DNA from: JAHEZL01 sp046074525
GTDB lineage: Bacteria; Bacteroidota; Bacteroidia; Flavobacteriales_C; GCA-002722245
DNA: 64,000 bases
Direction of reading: 5' to 3'
NCBI GenBank assembly: GCA_046074525.1
Contig: JBJTOK010000038.1
Coordinates: forward strand, 62,001-126,000
Part shown: positions 60,589 to 64,000 of the stretch, one piece after another
How positions within the stretch are numbered: the first letter of the stretch is position 1
How the letters are laid out: each line of letters begins with the position of its first letter
The notes under the pieces: generated by a model
Database searches by the model: none
What the model was told of the DNA's origin: nothing
What the model saw: only the letters and a program-made list of their open reading frames with translations
Position numbers and translations under genes: made by a program

Positions 60589-63558
60589 ATGAGAAAACAT
60601 TTACCTCTTAACCTTATTGTTGGTCTGATAACCCTATGCACTTCCTATAGTGCAATGGCTCAGACTGCCGGCTTTACCAGCGCCGAATACAAAAAGGCAT
60701 TGTGGATGACCACCCGTTTTTATGGCGCGCAGCGATCAGGCAGTAACAACTGGATGCTTTACAATCACCTGCCTTCAGGCCTTAACCCCAGCTACACAGG
60801 AAAATCCTTCATGAATGATAACGATGGCGGTTATGACCTTTCCGGTGGATGGCACGATTGCGGTGACCATGTTAAATTCGGGCAAACTGAGTTTTACTCA
60901 GCTTATATGCTCCTTAAAGGCTATGCTGAATTCCCTACCGGATACGACGACCATTACTCTGCCAATTACGCAGGTTATACTTCCTCCGGAAAATACAATT
61001 ATGAAGAAAACGGTCACGACCCTAACGGAATTCCCGATATCCTGGATGAGGTAAAGCACGCTACCGATTATTTTATCAAGTGTGCTAAAGATGGATCTAC
61101 TTTTTACTATCAGGTGGGAAGAGGCTCTTACGACCATGCTAAATGGGTAACTTCTGTGAAAATGCAAACCCTACCCCAAACTGAAGGGGGAGATTCCCGA
61201 CCGGTTTATAAAAATCCTTCCGATGCGTCCATGCCTTCGTTTTGCGGTGCTACCCTGGCATTAATGTCGAGAATGTACAGGAAATTCGATCCAACCTACG
61301 CCGACCTCTGTTTGGTTCACGCACAATATGCTTACACTTATGCCAAGGCTCATCCCGGAACGGTTGGGTCAGCGGATGGTAGTGAATATGGTGCCAACGA
61401 CAACTGGAAAGACGACTACGTTTGTTTGCTGGCCGAGCTTTACTGGGCTACAGGTACCGCCCAATACAAAACAGATGCGTTGGCATATACCATAGCTGCT
61501 TCCCCTGGATCAGGAGGCGATATTTATGGTAAGAACTACGGTTTCGATTATACCAACAACGGTGATATCGCTATCTATAATCTTGCTTTATTAGGGAAAT
61601 CAAATGCATTGACAGTTCTGGAAAGCATTATCAACACCCACTATTTTGGTAACAAGCAAGCCGATGGTCAGTTCAATGGTGGTAACATAGGATGGGGGCC
61701 GCTGCGCTACAATGCCAACACTGCTTTTATTGTTGCTTTGTGGCAAAAACTCAAGGGAACCCAGGCTACTCCGAATAAATACATTTATGACAATATTGAC
61801 TATATCCTTGGGAAAAACACCGCCAGCCAGTCGTTTATCGTTGGTTTTGGTTCCAAATACCCAAGCCATCCGCACCACAGAAATTATTATTTGAGAGATG
61901 ACAATCCGAATGATGCAGCAAAAGCTTTGATGACTCCTCCTGCAAAAAACGCCCAATTTGGTGGTATGGTGGGTGGAACAAGATCGCCGGGGACTTTCTC
62001 AGACAACGTAGTAAACTATCAGCATACCGAAGGTGGTATTGATTATAACGCTTGTTTGGTAGGCTCATTGGCTTACATCATGTCGGTATTATCACCGGTA
62101 GACACCAATAAGTTCTCTCCCCATAAATCTCCAAACCTCGGTTCCTCACAATCGATCTGCGGTGTGTCGAGCATTGTTTTGCCTACTGGGATTGCTACAG
62201 ATGGCAAGAAAACTTTTACCTGGTACAAAGACAATGTGGTAGTGCAAAACGCTTCCACTTCAGCCAATACTTATACTGTAACCACTCCAGGCACTTACAA
62301 ATGCGTACTGGATTCTGCTGGAAAATGGAATACACAAGGCAGCGTAGTCATCACTGGCACGATAGGAACAGTTAATTTAGGCTCGGATATTACCTTGTGT
62401 AATCCTGCATCTGCCACCTTGGATATTGGTGTAACAGGATCGGGCGTGACTTACGAATGGAAAAAAGACAATGTTGTTATCAATGGAGCTACGGGCAAGA
62501 CTTATACAGTTTATAGCGCAGGAACTTACCGTGGTACCGCCATGGCTTCGGGCTGTACCAGCGTTTACGATGATGTGGTAGTGACTTCCTCCCTACCAAC
62601 TGCCATTAACGATACAGCATGCAGTGCCGGTGAACAGGTAGATTTAGGGATTTCGGGTGCAGGCGGACCATATGAGTGGTACGATGCTGCGACCAATGGC
62701 AATAAAGTGGCTACAGGAAATTCGTATTCTCCAACCATTTCAGCAAATACCACTTATTATGTGCAGGATGCGGGATCTGTAGCAGCTACAGCCGGACCGT
62801 CATCAACCAGCAATTCTCTTTCTGGCGCAACTAACGCAGGAACTGTGGGTATCCGTTTTACAGCTTCAAAAGCCTTTACCATTACGCAAATGAAGGTTCT
62901 GCCTTTCGTTTACAGCTGTAGCGGGAATAATGTGTCGGTGACTTTTACTTTGAAACAAGGAGCTAATACATTAGGCTCTTACACCTCCGACAATGTGGTT
63001 TGTACCGGTGTTCAAAGCGGCGCGCCTTTCAATACTTTTTACACGCTTACTTTCTCCACTCCAATCCCTATAACTGCTGCGGGGAGTTATGAGCTGACAC
63101 CAAGCGGTGGAAATGCATTGGTGTGGTTTGATGCAGGGGCCAACTTTAGCACCATGGATGCATCAGATGTAATGGATATCACTGATGATACACGCGACGA
63201 CAAAGCGGCCTCTTTTCCTGCTGTGTTCGATATTAAGATTCAGGCAGGATCAACCTGTGCGCGTACTCCCGTGCAAGCCGTTATCGATGCCAACAGCTTC
63301 CAATGCCTCACTACATCTGTAAAAACCATGAACAAAGCGGAAGTGTCTTTGTATCCGAATCCATCTTCCTCCAGCTTCAATATCCAATCGACTGATGCTA
63401 CAAAAGTAAAAGTGGTGGATAATCTTGGAAGGGTAATGACTGAGTTCAATCTTGTGGGACAACAGACTTTCGGTGAAGAATTCTCTGCTGGTATTTATCA
63501 CGTGATCCTATACAATAACGATGGTGTTGTAAGTACTTTGAAAGTGTTGAAAGATTAG
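60589..63558 (+). CDS. Secreted multidomain GH9 cellulase with T9SS signal
   Basis: A 989-aa protein. Signal peptide 1-25 (YSAMAQ); GH9 domain about 28-500 with SGGWHDCGDHVKFGQT near 84-100 and the acid Glu in HTEGGIDYNACLVG near 483; three Ig-like domains (about 514-590, 594-670 and 673-725; the second reads VNLGSDITLCNPASATLDIG); a beta-sandwich region at about 730-890; and a T9SS sorting domain from VSLYPNPSSSSFN at 918. It is a paralogue of the gene before it plus a long extension that may bind substrate. Its operator lies between the two genes, so it is likely transcribed separately. Confidence 0.95.
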   Translation: MRKHLPLNLIVGLITLCTSYSAMAQTAGFTSAEYKKALWMTTRFYGAQRSGSNNWMLYNHLPSGLNPSYTGKSFMNDNDGGYDLSGGWHDCGDHVKFGQTEFYSAYMLLKGYAEFPTGYDDHYSANYAGYTSSGKYNYEENGHDPNGIPDILDEVKHATDYFIKCAKDGSTFYYQVGRGSYDHAKWVTSVKMQTLPQTEGGDSRPVYKNPSDASMPSFCGATLALMSRMYRKFDPTYADLCLVHAQYAYTYAKAHPGTVGSADGSEYGANDNWKDDYVCLLAELYWATGTAQYKTDALAYTIAASPGSGGDIYGKNYGFDYTNNGDIAIYNLALLGKSNALTVLESIINTHYFGNKQADGQFNGGNIGWGPLRYNANTAFIVALWQKLKGTQATPNKYIYDNIDYILGKNTASQSFIVGFGSKYPSHPHHRNYYLRDDNPNDAAKALMTPPAKNAQFGGMVGGTRSPGTFSDNVVNYQHTEGGIDYNACLVGSLAYIMSVLSPVDTNKFSPHKSPNLGSSQSICGVSSIVLPTGIATDGKKTFTWYKDNVVVQNASTSANTYTVTTPGTYKCVLDSAGKWNTQGSVVITGTIGTVNLGSDITLCNPASATLDIGVTGSGVTYEWKKDNVVINGATGKTYTVYSAGTYRGTAMASGCTSVYDDVVVTSSLPTAINDTACSAGEQVDLGISGAGGPYEWYDAATNGNKVATGNSYSPTISANTTYYVQDAGSVAATAGPSSTSNSLSGATNAGTVGIRFTASKAFTITQMKVLPFVYSCSGNNVSVTFTLKQGANTLGSYTSDNVVCTGVQSGAPFNTFYTLTFSTPIPITAAGSYELTPSGGNALVWFDAGANFSTMDASDVMDITDDTRDDKAASFPAVFDIKIQAGSTCARTPVQAVIDANSFQCLTTSVKTMNKAEVSLYPNPSSSSFNIQSTDATKVKVVDNLGRVMTEFNLVGQQTFGEEFSAGIYHVILYNNDGVVSTLKVLKD

Positions 63559-63578
63559 CAATTGGAAATTTGTAAAAC

Positions 63579-63608
63579 AAAAACACCGGTGATGAGCCGG
63601 TGTTTTTT
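63579..63608 (+). terminator. Intrinsic terminator of second GH9 gene
   Basis: Stem aaaaacaccgg / ccggtgttttt with a 7-nt loop, followed by T residues. Confidence 0.85.
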
Positions 63609-63623
63609 GTTTTCTCAATTCAA

Positions 63624-64000
63624 TTAAAACAAAACTCCCTGAATTACTTCTTCTGCGAATTTTTCATCCAGCACTTCAAAGCAAACCATATAACCAGTAT
63701 GCTTTCGGAGATTGATTACAGAACCATTAGTAAACAAAAGGTATTGTCCGCGAATACCATTAAGCTTTCCTTCCACCATGGTTTCTTTATCAAACCCGAG
63801 GCTCTTTACTTTGGCTGGATACTCCTGAACAGGATAGCTAATTTCAGTAATGGTATCATCGGCATCCTGATATTGCTGCAGGTCAGAAGGCAATTTGGAA
63901 ATCAGTTCCTTTTTCAAAGCCACCAGATCCACATCCTCTCCTCTTTCGTCCTTCAGCATTTTCTGCCAGTTGGTTTTATCTGAAATGTATTTTTTAAGAT
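63624..64000 (-). CDS. DUF2797 protein, C-terminal part
   Basis: The gene is cut by the right window edge. Reading on past the ATG at 63959 the frame stays open (residues KKYISDKTNWQKM precede it), so the start lies outside the window. The visible ~125 residues (LGFDKETMVEGKLNGIRGQY, HTGYMVCFEVLDEKFAEEVI) match the C-terminal half of DUF2797, a family of unknown function. Only the end is seen, so the assignment is by pattern. Confidence 0.75.
   Translation of the reverse strand, partial: LKKYISDKTNWQKMLKDERGEDVDLVALKKELISKLPSDLQQYQDADDTITEISYPVQEYPAKVKSLGFDKETMVEGKLNGIRGQYLLFTNGSVINLRKHTGYMVCFEVLDEKFAEEVIQGVLF

Noticed and set aside
1..64000. CRISPR array, prophage, integrase or restriction system
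   Set aside because: I saw no regular direct-repeat array, integrase, phage structural gene or methyltransferase.

Overview
The window looks like chromosomal DNA of a Bacteroidota bacterium (Cytophaga/Chitinophaga/Sphingobacteria-like), probably a gliding, plant-polymer-degrading one. The evidence is: type IX secretion (T9SS) C-terminal sorting domains on four intact proteins and one pseudogene; a reg_prop/Y_Y_Y sensor protein; proteins typical of the phylum (DUF4494, DUF4421, Pif1-type helicase with C-terminal HTH, TPR-SpoIIE); Bacteroidota -7 promoter boxes (TAnnTTTG); and low-to-moderate GC. Genus cannot be fixed from the sequence alone.

Layout. 1-6 kb: end of a WG-repeat protein, a Cof-type phosphatase, a sensor-like propeller protein without a kinase, then a palindromic repeat and a decayed T9SS substrate. 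6-10 kb: a minus-strand group of lipoprotein, ECF-type sigma factor, zinc-finger anti-sigma and Pif1-like helicase. 10-15 kb: YgiQ radical SAM protein, a tiny HigA-N-like gene, LolD-like ATPase, RDD-Coa1 membrane protein and sucC. 15-22.5 kb: a tightly packed minus-strand operon of Cu-type P-ATPase, glycosyltransferase, flippase, sulfotransferase and asparagine synthase, which looks like a small surface-glycan locus. 22.5-26.5 kb: tRNA-Ser(GCU), palindromic repeats, an uncharacterised 511-aa protein, a candidate small RNA with its own promoter and terminator, and an Omp28-like lipoprotein. 26.5-31 kb: TPR-SpoIIE phosphatase, TPR protein and Wzz-like membrane protein. 31-37 kb: GHL10-type glycoside hydrolase and a large GH8 multidomain secreted enzyme. 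37-48 kb: phospholipase C-like protein, gcvT, glycosyltransferase, CapD-type dehydratase, divergent metX/rocD, and a minus-strand operon from rhomboid to YdeI. 48-58 kb: a dihydroorotase homologue that lacks its metal ligands, TPR protein, an inverted-repeat-bounded cargo gene, rhodanese, DedA, aroE, an LRR T9SS protein, thioesterase and dnaA. 58-64 kb: YjbR-like protein, two tandem GH9 cellulases with T9SS signals, and the end of a DUF2797 gene.

Most notable: (i) the GH8 gene and both GH9 genes share an upstream element at nearly the same distance from the ATG (112-118 nt), built of two GGA(C) half-sites exactly 21 bp apart, about 35 or 46-47 bp before a TAnYTTAG -7-like box. This suggests an unrecognised cellulase regulon with one activator. 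(ii) A family of about 95-bp palindromes sits 1 nt after stop codons or directly after a terminator. (iii) A small secreted-protein gene is enclosed by 47-bp inverted repeats (46/47 identical), and its last codons lie inside one arm. (iv) There is a candidate small RNA of about 170 nt at 25.4-25.6 kb. None of these could be tested by database search here.
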